From positions 620,001-684,000 of the forward strand of contig NZ_CP042425.1 in the NCBI RefSeq assembly GCF_008254045.1: a stretch of DNA of 64,000 nucleotides, read 5' to 3'. A program made the translations under genes and the position numbers. Source of the DNA: Limnoglobus roseus. Lineage in GTDB: Bacteria > Planctomycetota > Planctomycetia > Gemmatales > Gemmataceae. The notes beneath the pieces are model-generated. The model saw nothing but the letters and a program-made list of their open reading frames with translations, did no database searches and was not told where the DNA came from. Of the stretch, positions 30,739 through 39,886 are shown piece after piece. Position 1 is the first letter of the stretch, and every line of letters begins with the position of its first letter.

Positions 30739-33270
30739 ATGCGTTTCCACCTCGCACTCCTGCTAACACTGATGGTCGGACCGCTGTCCGCCGCCGACCC
30801 GGTCGTGTTCGGCCACTCGACGCACTTCCGCACGTCGCCGAATAGTACGATCGTCGAACTGACCTTCAGCCCGGACGGCAAGACCGTCCTCGCCGGCCAC
30901 ACGCAACGCCTCGGCATCACCGCCTGGGACGCCGCCACCGGCAACCGGAAGTGGACCGCCGACCTGAACCGCGAACTGAGCGAGAGCGGCCGCCTCAGCA
31001 TGGTCGTGCCGATGCACTTGCTGGCAGTCGGCACGGAGGTCGTCACGCTAGAAGCGGCCGCGGATGGAAAGTTCCGGGTCGTGCGATTCGACCTGGAAAC
31101 CGGCCGGCGGACGGGGGAGTTGGCGTTGCCGTCCCACGGCCGTGTCGAGGAGTTCCGCTTCTCGCCGGACGGCAGGCGGTTGGCTTATCACGAAGGCGAG
31201 ACGTGCTTCATCATCGACGCGAAGACCGGGCGGGACGTGTGGGCGTTGCCAATCGGCCGCGATTCCGCGTTCAAACGGAGCATCGCATTCGCCCCGGACG
31301 GCAACACGCTTTCGGTCGCCGGGGTGGATCGCTTTGAAACCTACAATCTTCGTTCTGGCGGGTCGATCGCGAAATCTGACATCTTAAACGACACCGATTT
31401 AGGTGGGAACTGGGCACTGGAATACTCACCTAATGGTAAATGGCTGATGGCCCAGAAAACAGAAGAAGGAATGGGATCAGCCTGGATTTTTGAAGGTGCG
31501 ACCAAACTCCACCGTCCCCTCGGGCGGTCCATCTTGAAAGGCCGTGCAACCTTCTCACCCGATTCCGCGAAAATACTGGCGGCGACCCCTCAGCACGATG
31601 ATTACAAGTTCCACGACCGCAATCACGGGATGGTCGGTTGCTACGATTTCCAGTTTCAGCAGCCTCGGCTGAAACGAGATTGGCTGTGTGAAATACCCCG
31701 ACATGCTCGCTGCATCACCTACTCGCCCGACGGCAAGACCATCGCGGTTGCCACGAAGAACGCGATCACGCTCCTCGACGCCACCGGCAATCGTCTGCCG
31801 CAATCGGCCGACCGTGTCGGCGGCTTCACAGTCACGCAGAGTTCGCGACCGGGTGAAGTCGTCACGCTCGCAGACGACATCGAGACGTGGGACGTGCGAA
31901 CCGGGATGCGCACGCGCATCCTGCCCGCTCCGGCGGCCCGCGGCCGGTGGGCGGCGCTGTCGCTCGGCGGCCGATTCGCCGCCTGGGAAGTGCCGAACGA
32001 CGCGGGAGCGACGCTGGAACTCTGGGACGTGCCCGCAGAGAAGAAAATTGCCGGCCCGGTACCGTGCGGTATGTTCACGGCGTTCCGCGGCCTCACGACC
32101 GACGGCCGCGTGATGTCCATCGGCCCCGGCGACGAGCGGGATTCCCGCATTCTGCGAATGTCTCACCCTGCGGCCCTCGCGAACGTGAAGCCGTTGGCCT
32201 ACAGTCCCGCCTACCCGACACCGATCACCGAGGCCGTTGTGTCGGCCGACACGCGGACGGTCGTGGTCCAACACGGCCCCGTTCCGGGCTTGACCGGTGA
32301 CACCGATCTCATGCACCGCGTGCAACTGCACTGGCACGACACAGCCGGCCGCAAAATCGGCGAGACAGATTGGTCCTGGTGCGACACGCCGCCGATCTTG
32401 GCCGTGAGCGCCGACGGCGGACTTGTTGCGCTCAGCGACATAAAACCGATCACGAACATGGCCGGCGACGTGATCCGCACCGAACACGGCGTAAACCTCT
32501 TCGCCGTTCGTCCCGGCGGCGGGCAGAAGCCGGCGTTCCGGTTCGTCATTCCGCGAAAACCGCGGCTGATGGCCTTCTCGCCGGACGCCCGCACGGTGGC
32601 GATTGTCTTCGAGGGAGGAACCACCGGCTACCGTGCCGCGCTTTACGAAACGTCCTCGGGCATTCTGCGGCAGGATTACGCCCTGCCGGACGTGGGGCAG
32701 GCTCTCGCCTTCACGCCGGACGGGTCGCACCTCGTCGTGGCCACCGCCGACGGGCCGGGCGTGGCCTTCGACCTGTGGGCCACCCGCGAACCATTCGACG
32801 CCGCGAAGAGTTGGGCAAAGTTGTTCGGCCCCGATGGGGAACAAGCGTTCGCCGCGATGCGGACGATGGTCGCGAACCCTGATGCGAGCGTGGCGTTGTT
32901 GCGCGACAAGGTGAAGCCGTTGCCGATCGTTGGAGAGATGCAACTCGCAGCATGGCTGGCCGCCCTCGAAGCCCCCGCGTTTGCCGACCGCGAGTCGGCC
33001 ATGAAGGAACTGCGCGAGGTGTTGATCGACTTCCGCGGTATCCTCGAAGCCGAGTTGAAGACCACGCCGTCCGTTGAAGCCCGCGAGCGGTTGGAGAAGA
33101 TCTTGAAGCAGTCCGACGCGGTCGGCGGCGAGTTGCTGCGGCAGTACCGGGCGGTCGAAGTCCTCGCCCGCATCGGCTCGCCGGAATCGCGGGCAGTTTT
33201 GGCCCACGTCGCGACCGGCGACCCGTCCCGCCGCCTGAACGCGATGGCGAAGAAGGCCGTGGCGAAGTAG
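30739..33270 (+). CDS. Exported WD40-like repeat protein
   Basis: 843 residues from ATG 30739, which directly precedes a signal peptide (FHLALLLTLMVGPLSAADP). WD40/YVTN-type strands recur through residues 25-690 with the signature phrase 'FSPDGK/R' (ELTFSPDGKTVLAGHTQ, EFRFSPDGRRLAYHEGE, AFSPDARTVAIVFEG, AFTPDGSHLVVATADG). The last 150 residues are helical and HEAT-like (LREVLIDFRGILEAELK, EVLARIGSPESRAVLAHV), a combination common in planctomycete secreted propeller proteins. Function unknown; protein-protein scaffold is the usual guess. It is divergent from the ABC pair. Confidence 0.75.
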   Translation: MRFHLALLLTLMVGPLSAADPVVFGHSTHFRTSPNSTIVELTFSPDGKTVLAGHTQRLGITAWDAATGNRKWTADLNRELSESGRLSMVVPMHLLAVGTEVVTLEAAADGKFRVVRFDLETGRRTGELALPSHGRVEEFRFSPDGRRLAYHEGETCFIIDAKTGRDVWALPIGRDSAFKRSIAFAPDGNTLSVAGVDRFETYNLRSGGSIAKSDILNDTDLGGNWALEYSPNGKWLMAQKTEEGMGSAWIFEGATKLHRPLGRSILKGRATFSPDSAKILAATPQHDDYKFHDRNHGMVGCYDFQFQQPRLKRDWLCEIPRHARCITYSPDGKTIAVATKNAITLLDATGNRLPQSADRVGGFTVTQSSRPGEVVTLADDIETWDVRTGMRTRILPAPAARGRWAALSLGGRFAAWEVPNDAGATLELWDVPAEKKIAGPVPCGMFTAFRGLTTDGRVMSIGPGDERDSRILRMSHPAALANVKPLAYSPAYPTPITEAVVSADTRTVVVQHGPVPGLTGDTDLMHRVQLHWHDTAGRKIGETDWSWCDTPPILAVSADGGLVALSDIKPITNMAGDVIRTEHGVNLFAVRPGGGQKPAFRFVIPRKPRLMAFSPDARTVAIVFEGGTTGYRAALYETSSGILRQDYALPDVGQALAFTPDGSHLVVATADGPGVAFDLWATREPFDAAKSWAKLFGPDGEQAFAAMRTMVANPDASVALLRDKVKPLPIVGEMQLAAWLAALEAPAFADRESAMKELREVLIDFRGILEAELKTTPSVEARERLEKILKQSDAVGGELLRQYRAVEVLARIGSPESRAVLAHVATGDPSRRLNAMAKKAVAK

Positions 33271-33350
33271 GGCCATTTCGCCTTGCCCCGGCCCCGCAGC
33301 CTGCGGTACCCTCCGGCCTAGAATGTGAGAACGCCCTGAGGGAACCATTC

Positions 33351-34514
33351 ATGAGCGAGTCGAAAGTGCGCCTGCGGGCCGAACTGCTGGAAGCCCGCGA
33401 CGTGCCGGCGGGGCCGACAATCTTCGCCGTCGGCGGCGGGCCGGGGGGATCGCCCCGCGTAGAAGTCTTCAGCACGACGACCGGCGTGAAAGTCGCCGAC
33501 TTCCTGGCGTTCGAGAACACCTTCACGGGCGGCGTGACCACGGCCATCGGCGACGTGAACGGGGACAACGTGTCCGACCTGATCGTCGGGGCGAGCGTGG
33601 GCGGCGGGCCGCGGGTCAAGGTGATCGACGGCCGGTTCTTCACCACGACGGGCGGGACGTTCACCGACGGGTCGGGGCAGATCAACGACGCGGCCGTGCT
33701 CGCCGACTTCTTCGCCTTCGAAAGCACGCAGCGCGGCGGCACCAACGTGGCGACCGGCAGCTTTATCGGCGCGAACAACGCCGACCTCGTCATCGGGGCC
33801 GGGCCGGGCGGCGGGCCGCGGGTCCGCATCCTCGACGGCGCGCAAATCACCGCCCAGGGGCGGGCGTTCACGAGCAACAACGTCAACGACACGGTCGCGA
33901 ACTTCTTCGCCTTCGAGCCGTCGTTCCGCAACGGCATCACCGTGGCGGCCAGCCCCTCGCCGCTCGGCGGGCTGGCGTTCTCCGACCTCGTCGTGGCCCC
34001 CGGCATCGGCGGCGGGCCGCGGGTTCGCGTCCTCGCCGGCGGCCCGATCGCGGCGAAGCAACTGCTGTACACGAGCAACGACCTGGGCGACACGCGGGCC
34101 GACTTCTTCGCGTTCGACCCGAACCTCCGCACCGGCCTGTACGTCGCGGCGGCCGACTACAACCGCGACGGGTTCGTCGACGTGGCCGTGGGCACCGGCC
34201 CCGGCGTGACGGCCACTTACGCGGTCTACAACGGGGCAACGATCTCGGCGGGGAACTTCACCGGCCTCGGCTTGAACGACGTGCTCTACAGCTTCTCGTA
34301 CGCCGGGTACACGAACGGCGTCACGGTCGGGGCGGCCGTGATCCTCAACAGTGTCAACAACGGGTACCTGCTCACCGGCATCGGTGGGCAAGGCGTCGTC
34401 GGGCAGGTGGAGGTGTCGCAACTCACCGCGGGGTCCGGCTTCATCACGCGGCAGACGGTGTACAACCTCGCGTTCGACCCGAACTTCCTGGGCGGCGTGT
34501 TCGTCAGCGTGTGA
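33351..34514 (+). CDS. FG-GAP/VCBS-like repeat protein with LE-x-R N-terminal motif
   Basis: 387 residues. The N-terminus RAELLEARDVPAG is the planctomycete 'LE-x-R-x-x-P' type start found on many large exported proteins lacking a classical signal peptide. Then come at least five repeats of an integrin-alpha-like unit with calcium-loop motifs (GDVNGDNVSDLIVGAS, ADYNRDGFVDVAVG) alternating with GGGPRV-x-V. They predict a beta propeller with Ca2+ sites. The same repeat, with the same GGGPRV and DFFAFE phrases, forms the end of the 1334-residue protein at 47937-51941. It ends 4 bases before the convergent DUF1559 gene. TAGAAT at 33319-33324 could be its -10. Confidence 0.75.
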   Translation: MSESKVRLRAELLEARDVPAGPTIFAVGGGPGGSPRVEVFSTTTGVKVADFLAFENTFTGGVTTAIGDVNGDNVSDLIVGASVGGGPRVKVIDGRFFTTTGGTFTDGSGQINDAAVLADFFAFESTQRGGTNVATGSFIGANNADLVIGAGPGGGPRVRILDGAQITAQGRAFTSNNVNDTVANFFAFEPSFRNGITVAASPSPLGGLAFSDLVVAPGIGGGPRVRVLAGGPIAAKQLLYTSNDLGDTRADFFAFDPNLRTGLYVAAADYNRDGFVDVAVGTGPGVTATYAVYNGATISAGNFTGLGLNDVLYSFSYAGYTNGVTVGAAVILNSVNNGYLLTGIGGQGVVGQVEVSQLTAGSGFITRQTVYNLAFDPNFLGGVFVSV

Positions 34515-34518
34515 CCTT

Positions 34519-35514
34519 TCAGTCCACGGCCGCCACTTCCCCGCCGGCCCGCGTGCTGAGGGCTTGCAGCGTCGCGAGCGGCAGCGTGTCCTTCCAGAAC
34601 GGCACGCTGCCGTCCACCAGGGCGAAGTTCGCCCCGCCGGTGTGCCGACTGCCATAGGCCGACACCCGCCTCGCCCAGGCGTCGGACATGCCGTTCCAGT
34701 CGGTGGGCGGGATCGGGTTCGGGCCGTACGCCGCCGGGTCGTACTTGCTCGGGTAGCCGGCGTTAATGCTGCCCATTGCAGCGCACGTCACGTTCGCGAT
34801 CGCCCACTGCGACGGCGGGGCCGACCAGAACATGTACCCGTCCAACCCCTGAAGCGGCGGCGTCGGCGCGGGCATGATGTTCGCTTGCAGCCACGAGTTC
34901 ATCGCCCCGTCCTGCGTCACCCGCTCGCCGAAGAGGATCGTGTTCGACGTGCCGTCCTGCACGTCGGTCTGCCGCACGGCCGCCCGGTTCGCCGTCGGCT
35001 TTCCGCTCGGCCCCGTTTCGAAGAACATGCCATCGACCTTCGCATCGGACGAAGGGAACGACCGCGTGCCCCCATTGCCGGCGTAAGTGGATCGGCCGGC
35101 CGTGACTGACCCACCGGACGCAGGGTTGGCCTGGATCGGTTCGGCGGGGCATACGAACAACCCGAGAGGCGCGGCCCCGGGGGCCGTCGGACTGGCGTTG
35201 TTTGTGATCGGGCTGGTGAAGTTCCAGGCAGAGTAGAGCGGTTGCTGTTCCAGGTACGGCAGCAGTTCGACGAACAGCGACGTGTACCGACCGTTGCGGG
35301 CGGGGTGGGCCAACCCCGGCGGGAACTCGCCGAGCGTCGTCTCGTAGGCACTCGCGGCCAGGGCCATCTGCTTGAGATTGTTGGAACACTTGATCCGCGC
35401 CGCCGCCGCTCGCACCTTCTGCACGGCCGGCAGGAGTAGACCGATGAGGATCGCGATGATGGCGATCACCACCAACAACTCGATGAGCGTAAACGCGCGG
35501 CGTGTGCGGGTCAT
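34519..35514 (-). CDS. DUF1559 pseudopilin-like protein
   Basis: 331 residues from ATG 35514. It opens with a type IV pilin/type II secretion cleavage and helix motif ([18 protein letters not shown]), where cleavage falls before Phe and Glu is at +5. The NNLKQMALAASAYE segment and the C-terminal H-x9-DG element (RHTGGANFALVDGSVPFW) are diagnostic of planctomycete DUF1559 (SBP_bac_10) proteins. These occur in dozens of copies per genome and are thought to be surface or secretion-associated pseudopilins. It is monocistronic and convergent with the FG-GAP gene. Confidence 0.9.
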   Translation of the reverse strand: MTRTRRAFTLIELLVVIAIIAILIGLLLPAVQKVRAAAARIKCSNNLKQMALAASAYETTLGEFPPGLAHPARNGRYTSLFVELLPYLEQQPLYSAWNFTSPITNNASPTAPGAAPLGLFVCPAEPIQANPASGGSVTAGRSTYAGNGGTRSFPSSDAKVDGMFFETGPSGKPTANRAAVRQTDVQDGTSNTILFGERVTQDGAMNSWLQANIMPAPTPPLQGLDGYMFWSAPPSQWAIANVTCAAMGSINAGYPSKYDPAAYGPNPIPPTDWNGMSDAWARRVSAYGSRHTGGANFALVDGSVPFWKDTLPLATLQALSTRAGGEVAAVD

Positions 35515-35730
35515 GGAGAGACTCCTGGCATGCCGCCATCTTACCAGCGATGACCGGGCGGTCGCGGAACTTCCTCTCCATTCAGATCGAGAAGCGAGGC
35601 AGCTTTTAGCGGTTGTGCCGGCAGAGTTTAGTAGTGGCGACTTTTCTTCCTGTTCCGCGAGAACTTGTTCTACGGTGTTCATCAACGGCACAGTCGCTGT
35701 TGCGTAAGGCCCCACCGCGAGCTTGCGATC

Positions 35731-37983
35731 ATGGAATTGTTGACGGACACTCAATCCCCATCTCTCACCACAACGCCGATGCCGCGGGGCGTGTCGAAAC
35801 CGGCGACCGGGAAGACGTTCGAACTCTTCCTGATTAGCGTGGTCGGGCTGTTCCTGGAACTGATGCTCATCCGCTGGGTCACGACGGAAATCCGCATCTT
35901 CGCGTACCTCCAAAACACGGTCCTCGTGGTCTGCTTCCTCGGCCTCGGCATGGGCTGCTGGGACTGCCGGAAGGTCTTCGCCCTGCGGAACGTGCTCGTG
36001 CCGCTCTCGGTCCTCGCGGGCTTGCTGGCGTTCCCGCCGACGCGCATCGGCCTGGGGAAAGCGATCACGGATTTGCTCAGCGGCTCGACCGGCCTGACGA
36101 TCTGGAGCGGCGACGAGATGTCCGGCGTGGCCGCCGTCGTGGGCGGGGCGATCGGTCTCGGAATCACGCTCCTGTTGATGCGACTCCTGTGGGCGATCTT
36201 CGTTCCGGTCGGGCAGTTGCTCGGGTCGTTACTCGCCGACCACCCGCGGACGCTCTGGGCGTACTCTGTGAACGTGGCCGGCAGCCTCGTCGGCATCTGG
36301 CTGTTCGTCGCGTGCAGCGCCTTCGGCCTACCGCCGGTGGCGTGGTTCGGCGTCTTCGCCCTCGGCGCGGCGTACTGGGTCGGGTCCGGTGGGAAATCGA
36401 AAGTGACGGACGCCCTACTCCTGACCTTCGTCGTCGGTTGCGGCTTGCTGGCCGGGTACGAACCGGGCTGGCAGGAAACGCGGTGGTCGCCGTACCAGAA
36501 ACTCGCCGTGTTCGACTACCAAAAGCCCGAACCGACCGTCTGGGCCAAGTTCGGCGGCGAGCGACTGCCGCACCTGGCGGACATCGGCACCTATATGATC
36601 GGCGTGAACAACGTCGGCTACCAATCCACCATCGACCTCCGCCCCGCGGTCGTCGCAGCCAACCCGGACTCGTACCCGCCGGAACAACGCGGGTTCTCGC
36701 AGTACGACGTGCCGCCGAAATTGCACCCGCACCCGAAGACGGCCCTCGTGGTCGGGGCGGGGTCGGGCAACGACGTGGCCGGCATGCTCCGCAACGGCAT
36801 CGAGCGGGTCGTGGCCGTCGAGATCGACCCGCAAATCATCGCCTTCGGCCGCCGGTTGCACCCGGAGAAGCCCTACGACGACCCGCGGGTCGTGGTCGTC
36901 AACGACGACGCCCGGTCGTACTTCGCGACGACGCAGGAGAAGTTCGACGTGATCGCGTTCGGCCTTCTCGACTCGCACACGACGACGGCCATGACGAACG
37001 CCCGCCTCGACCACTACGTTTACACGCTCGAAAGCCTCACGCACGCGAAAACGCTCCTGAACCCCGGCGGCGTCGCGCTGCTGAGCTTCGAGGCGCAGAA
37101 GCCGTACATCGTGGACCGCATGGCCCGCACCCTGACCGCCGCGTTCGGCCGCGAGCCGATGACGTTCCGCGTGCCGACCAACGGCTTCGGGTGGGGCGGC
37201 GTGATGTTCGTCGCCGGCGATCAAGAGGCGGCGAAGGCGCAAGTCGCGGCCGACCCGCGCTTCACGACGTTGATGGCCGCGTGGCAGGCGGACATGCCCG
37301 CCCGGTCGGCGACGGCAACCGAGATGGCGACGGACGACTGGCCGTACATCTACCTGGAACACCGGCAGATTCCGCCGCTCTACTTCCTGCTGGCCCTGGC
37401 CCTCGGCGTGTTGTTCTGGCTCGGCCTCCGCGAGCGGACGGCCCCACACATCCTCCGCGGCTGGGAGCGGTCGCAGACGCACTTCTTCCTGTTGGGGGCG
37501 GCGTTCATGCTGCTGGAAGTGCAGAACATCAGCAAGGCGGCCGTGGTGCTGGGGAACACCTGGGTCGTGAGCGCGGTCATCATCTCCGGCATCCTAATCA
37601 TGATCCTGCTGGCGAACGCGCTGGCCGGGTGGGCGAAAAAGCTGCCGGCCGGCCCGGTCTACGCGGCCCTCATCGGGACGTGTCTGGGCCTGTACTTCCT
37701 CGACCTGTCGCAGTTCGGCTTCCTCCCGTACTGGCAGAAGGCGGCCGTGGTCGGCCTGCTGACCAGCCTGCCGATGCTGTTCAGCGGCATCGTCTTCATG
37801 CGATCGTTCGAGAAGGCCGAGCGGAAAGACGAGGCCCTCGGGGCGAACCTCTTCGGCTCACTCGCTGGCGGGTTGTTGCAGACGGTGACCTTCGTGACCG
37901 GGATCAAGGCACTCCTGCTGATCGTGGCCGGCCTGTACCTGCTCGCGGTGTTGGCGAAGCCGCGAGCGAAGGCGAAGGCGTAA
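35731..37983 (+). CDS. Membrane-embedded spermidine-synthase-like methyltransferase-fold protein
   Basis: 750 residues. About six membrane helices (35-230) are followed by a Rossmann domain with SAM-type glycine motif ALVVGAGSGNDVAGMLRNG, acidic loop VAVEIDPQIIAFGRRLHPE and VVVNDDARSYF (about 345-430). Helical membrane segments close the protein (590-745). This matches fused MFS/spermidine-synthase-like proteins. The catalytic polyamine-site Asp motif of true spermidine synthases is replaced by FGLLDSHTT, so aminopropyl transfer is doubtful. The ATG at 35731 is preferred since the first helix region follows; no ribosome-binding site is obvious. Confidence 0.75.
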   Translation: MELLTDTQSPSLTTTPMPRGVSKPATGKTFELFLISVVGLFLELMLIRWVTTEIRIFAYLQNTVLVVCFLGLGMGCWDCRKVFALRNVLVPLSVLAGLLAFPPTRIGLGKAITDLLSGSTGLTIWSGDEMSGVAAVVGGAIGLGITLLLMRLLWAIFVPVGQLLGSLLADHPRTLWAYSVNVAGSLVGIWLFVACSAFGLPPVAWFGVFALGAAYWVGSGGKSKVTDALLLTFVVGCGLLAGYEPGWQETRWSPYQKLAVFDYQKPEPTVWAKFGGERLPHLADIGTYMIGVNNVGYQSTIDLRPAVVAANPDSYPPEQRGFSQYDVPPKLHPHPKTALVVGAGSGNDVAGMLRNGIERVVAVEIDPQIIAFGRRLHPEKPYDDPRVVVVNDDARSYFATTQEKFDVIAFGLLDSHTTTAMTNARLDHYVYTLESLTHAKTLLNPGGVALLSFEAQKPYIVDRMARTLTAAFGREPMTFRVPTNGFGWGGVMFVAGDQEAAKAQVAADPRFTTLMAAWQADMPARSATATEMATDDWPYIYLEHRQIPPLYFLLALALGVLFWLGLRERTAPHILRGWERSQTHFFLLGAAFMLLEVQNISKAAVVLGNTWVVSAVIISGILIMILLANALAGWAKKLPAGPVYAALIGTCLGLYFLDLSQFGFLPYWQKAAVVGLLTSLPMLFSGIVFMRSFEKAERKDEALGANLFGSLAGGLLQTVTFVTGIKALLLIVAGLYLLAVLAKPRAKAKA

Positions 37984-38208
37984 GGCAGTAGACTCGCGGC
38001 GAATGAGCGGACGTTGTCGTTCCGGGCTTGCCCCCGACGTCCGCCGTGTTCGTTACAGGGTCACCCTTTCCTCTTCTCCAACTCTCGCTTGAGGGCTTCC
38101 AGACCGTCTCGGATCGCTTCAGGACGACGATGTGCGTGGCTGGACCACGGGGCTACGGACGGCCCCGATGGTGGTTGCGCGACACGAGGCCGCGCAACAG
38201 AGTCACTG

Positions 38209-38610
38209 CTACTTCTTCAGGTCGAAGTCGGCCTTGTCCGTTCCCCCGGAGGGAACGTCGCAACTCAATTCGGTTTTGACGTTGTACTTGGCCGGCACAA
38301 CTTCACGGGCGGCCGATTCGGGGTTCTTGGGGTCGGCCGACTGGGTCAGGCTGATCGACACCTTGTGCTTGCCGACGGCCGCCCCCGGCTTGTCCCCAAC
38401 CACGGTCTTCAGGGTGTACCGGCCCTGGGCGTCGGTCTTCCCGTAGGAACTGCCGACGCTGTCCTTGTCCCCCTGCGGGGCGAACGTGACGGCCGCCCCT
38501 TCGAGCGGCTTGCCGTCCAGCGTCACCACCCCGGACACGTTCGCCGCCGACCCACCGCACCCGGCGGCCGCGGCCAGAAGGCACACGGCCCATAAACTCG
38601 TTCGTCGCAC
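38209..38610 (-). CDS. Carboxypeptidase-regulatory-like lipoprotein
   Basis: 133 residues from GTG 38610. A lipobox-like LLAAAAGCGG puts the lipidated Cys at about position 18. The rest is one beta-sandwich: VSGVVTLDGKPLEGAAVTF is the transthyretin-like/CarboxypepD_reg signature, followed by GKTDAQGRYTLKTV. Such small lipoproteins are very common in planctomycetes and almost always follow a DUF1559 gene, as here (13-base gap). Probably on the outer membrane or periplasmic face; function unknown. Confidence 0.85.
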   Translation of the reverse strand: MRRTSLWAVCLLAAAAGCGGSAANVSGVVTLDGKPLEGAAVTFAPQGDKDSVGSSYGKTDAQGRYTLKTVVGDKPGAAVGKHKVSISLTQSADPKNPESAAREVVPAKYNVKTELSCDVPSGGTDKADFDLKK

Positions 38611-38623
38611 GCGATCCCCCCGG

Positions 38624-39628
38624 TTAGTAGTCAGCGGCGACGACTTCGCCGCCGGCGATCGTGCAAAGGGCCGGGAACACGGTGACGGCGTCGATGGTCG
38701 TGCGGATGGACTTGGTCGAACCGTCGCCGGCGAGGAAGTTGATGACGCCGGTGTGCTGACTGCCGAAACTCCGCTTGCACGGGTTGTCGCCACCGGTCCC
38801 GCCCACGGCGACGCACTTGTCGTAGTCGCCCAGCAGCGTCCGGGCCTGGCCGCTGGCCGACCCCATGCTGTACGACGTGTACGCCCGCGCCCAGAACGTC
38901 GCCCGCCGCTCGTGGGTCGCCGTCGTGTACTCGCCCACCATGAACGTGTTCGACGTGCCGTCCTGAATGGCCAGCATCGTTTCCCCTTTCAGCCCGAGGG
39001 CACGGCTCTGAACGTGGATCGGCCCCTTCAGGTTCCCGGCCGGCGTCGCCCCGTCGTACGTGTCCCACCACTTGTTGTTGGTCACGTCGCCGACCCCACA
39101 CACGGCCCGGTACGAGCCGGTCATGAACATCCGCCCGGCCGGGTCGTCGCCCGCCTTCGACTCCGGCTCCAGGATCTTGTTCGCGTTGATGTCGCTCGGG
39201 CAAACGTGCAACGGGAGGTACTGCTGGACGAACCCCTGGGAGGCGTTCGCGTCGTTGTAATCGTCCGGCGGCAGGCCCACGCAGTTGTTCCGCGTTACGG
39301 CCTGGATCTTCGCGCTCAGCGCCCCTTGCTCCACGAACGGAAGGACGGCGATGGCCCAGTTCGAGTGCTGCCGTTGGCCGATTGTCGGCGTCTGCTGCGT
39401 CAGGTCGAGGATCGACCCGTGCGGGAGCGTGCCGTTGGCGTCGTGGTAGCCGTGAATGGCCAGGCCGAGTTGCTTCAAGTTGTTGACACACTTGATCCGG
39501 GCGGCGGCCTCGCGGACCTTCTGCACAGCCGGGAGGAGCAACCCAATGAGGATGGCAATGATGGCAATGACGACGAGCAGTTCAATCAATGTGAACGCAC
39601 GCCGGCCGCGGGGGAGGCGGATGGTCAT
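38624..39628 (-). CDS. DUF1559 pseudopilin-like protein
   Basis: 334 residues with prepilin start [19 protein letters not shown], conserved [20 protein letters not shown] and the C-terminal H-x9-DG element ([16 protein letters not shown]). It is a paralogue of the protein at 34519-35514; the first 50 residues are nearly identical and the rest are divergent. Downstream on the same strand is a small carboxypeptidase-regulatory-like lipoprotein, forming the usual two-gene unit. Confidence 0.9.
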   Translation of the reverse strand: MTIRLPRGRRAFTLIELLVVIAIIAILIGLLLPAVQKVREAAARIKCVNNLKQLGLAIHGYHDANGTLPHGSILDLTQQTPTIGQRQHSNWAIAVLPFVEQGALSAKIQAVTRNNCVGLPPDDYNDANASQGFVQQYLPLHVCPSDINANKILEPESKAGDDPAGRMFMTGSYRAVCGVGDVTNNKWWDTYDGATPAGNLKGPIHVQSRALGLKGETMLAIQDGTSNTFMVGEYTTATHERRATFWARAYTSYSMGSASGQARTLLGDYDKCVAVGGTGGDNPCKRSFGSQHTGVINFLAGDGSTKSIRTTIDAVTVFPALCTIAGGEVVAADY

Positions 39629-39800
39629 GAAAACCTCGATAAAAGAGATGCCGACTCAGGGCGGAAAAGATGTGCTGCTGAGTCGTCATTTATGAGAGTA
39701 CCGAAGGCCGGCCTTGGAACGCAAGTAACAATTTCTCAGATTTCTATCATTACTGGTCGGTCAGAGCTTCGGACAAGATCGGGTGATCAGGGAACTCGGC

Positions 39801-39829
39801 GAGACACTGCCGGCGGTTCGCGATAGAAT
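39801..39829 (+). promoter_or_regulatory. Candidate sigma70-like promoter for the DUF1592 gene
   Basis: GAGACA (39801-39806) and TAGAAT (39824-39829) with an exact 17-base spacer match 4 of 6 and 5 of 6 consensus positions. The start codon lies 57 bases after the -10. The surrounding 39700-39800 stretch is AT-richer than the genes beside it. Confidence 0.4.
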
Positions 39830-39886
39830 GAGACAATCCCGCCTTGCCCTTCGCTCCCCTCCCGACCGGCCCGCTGAGTGAACCCG

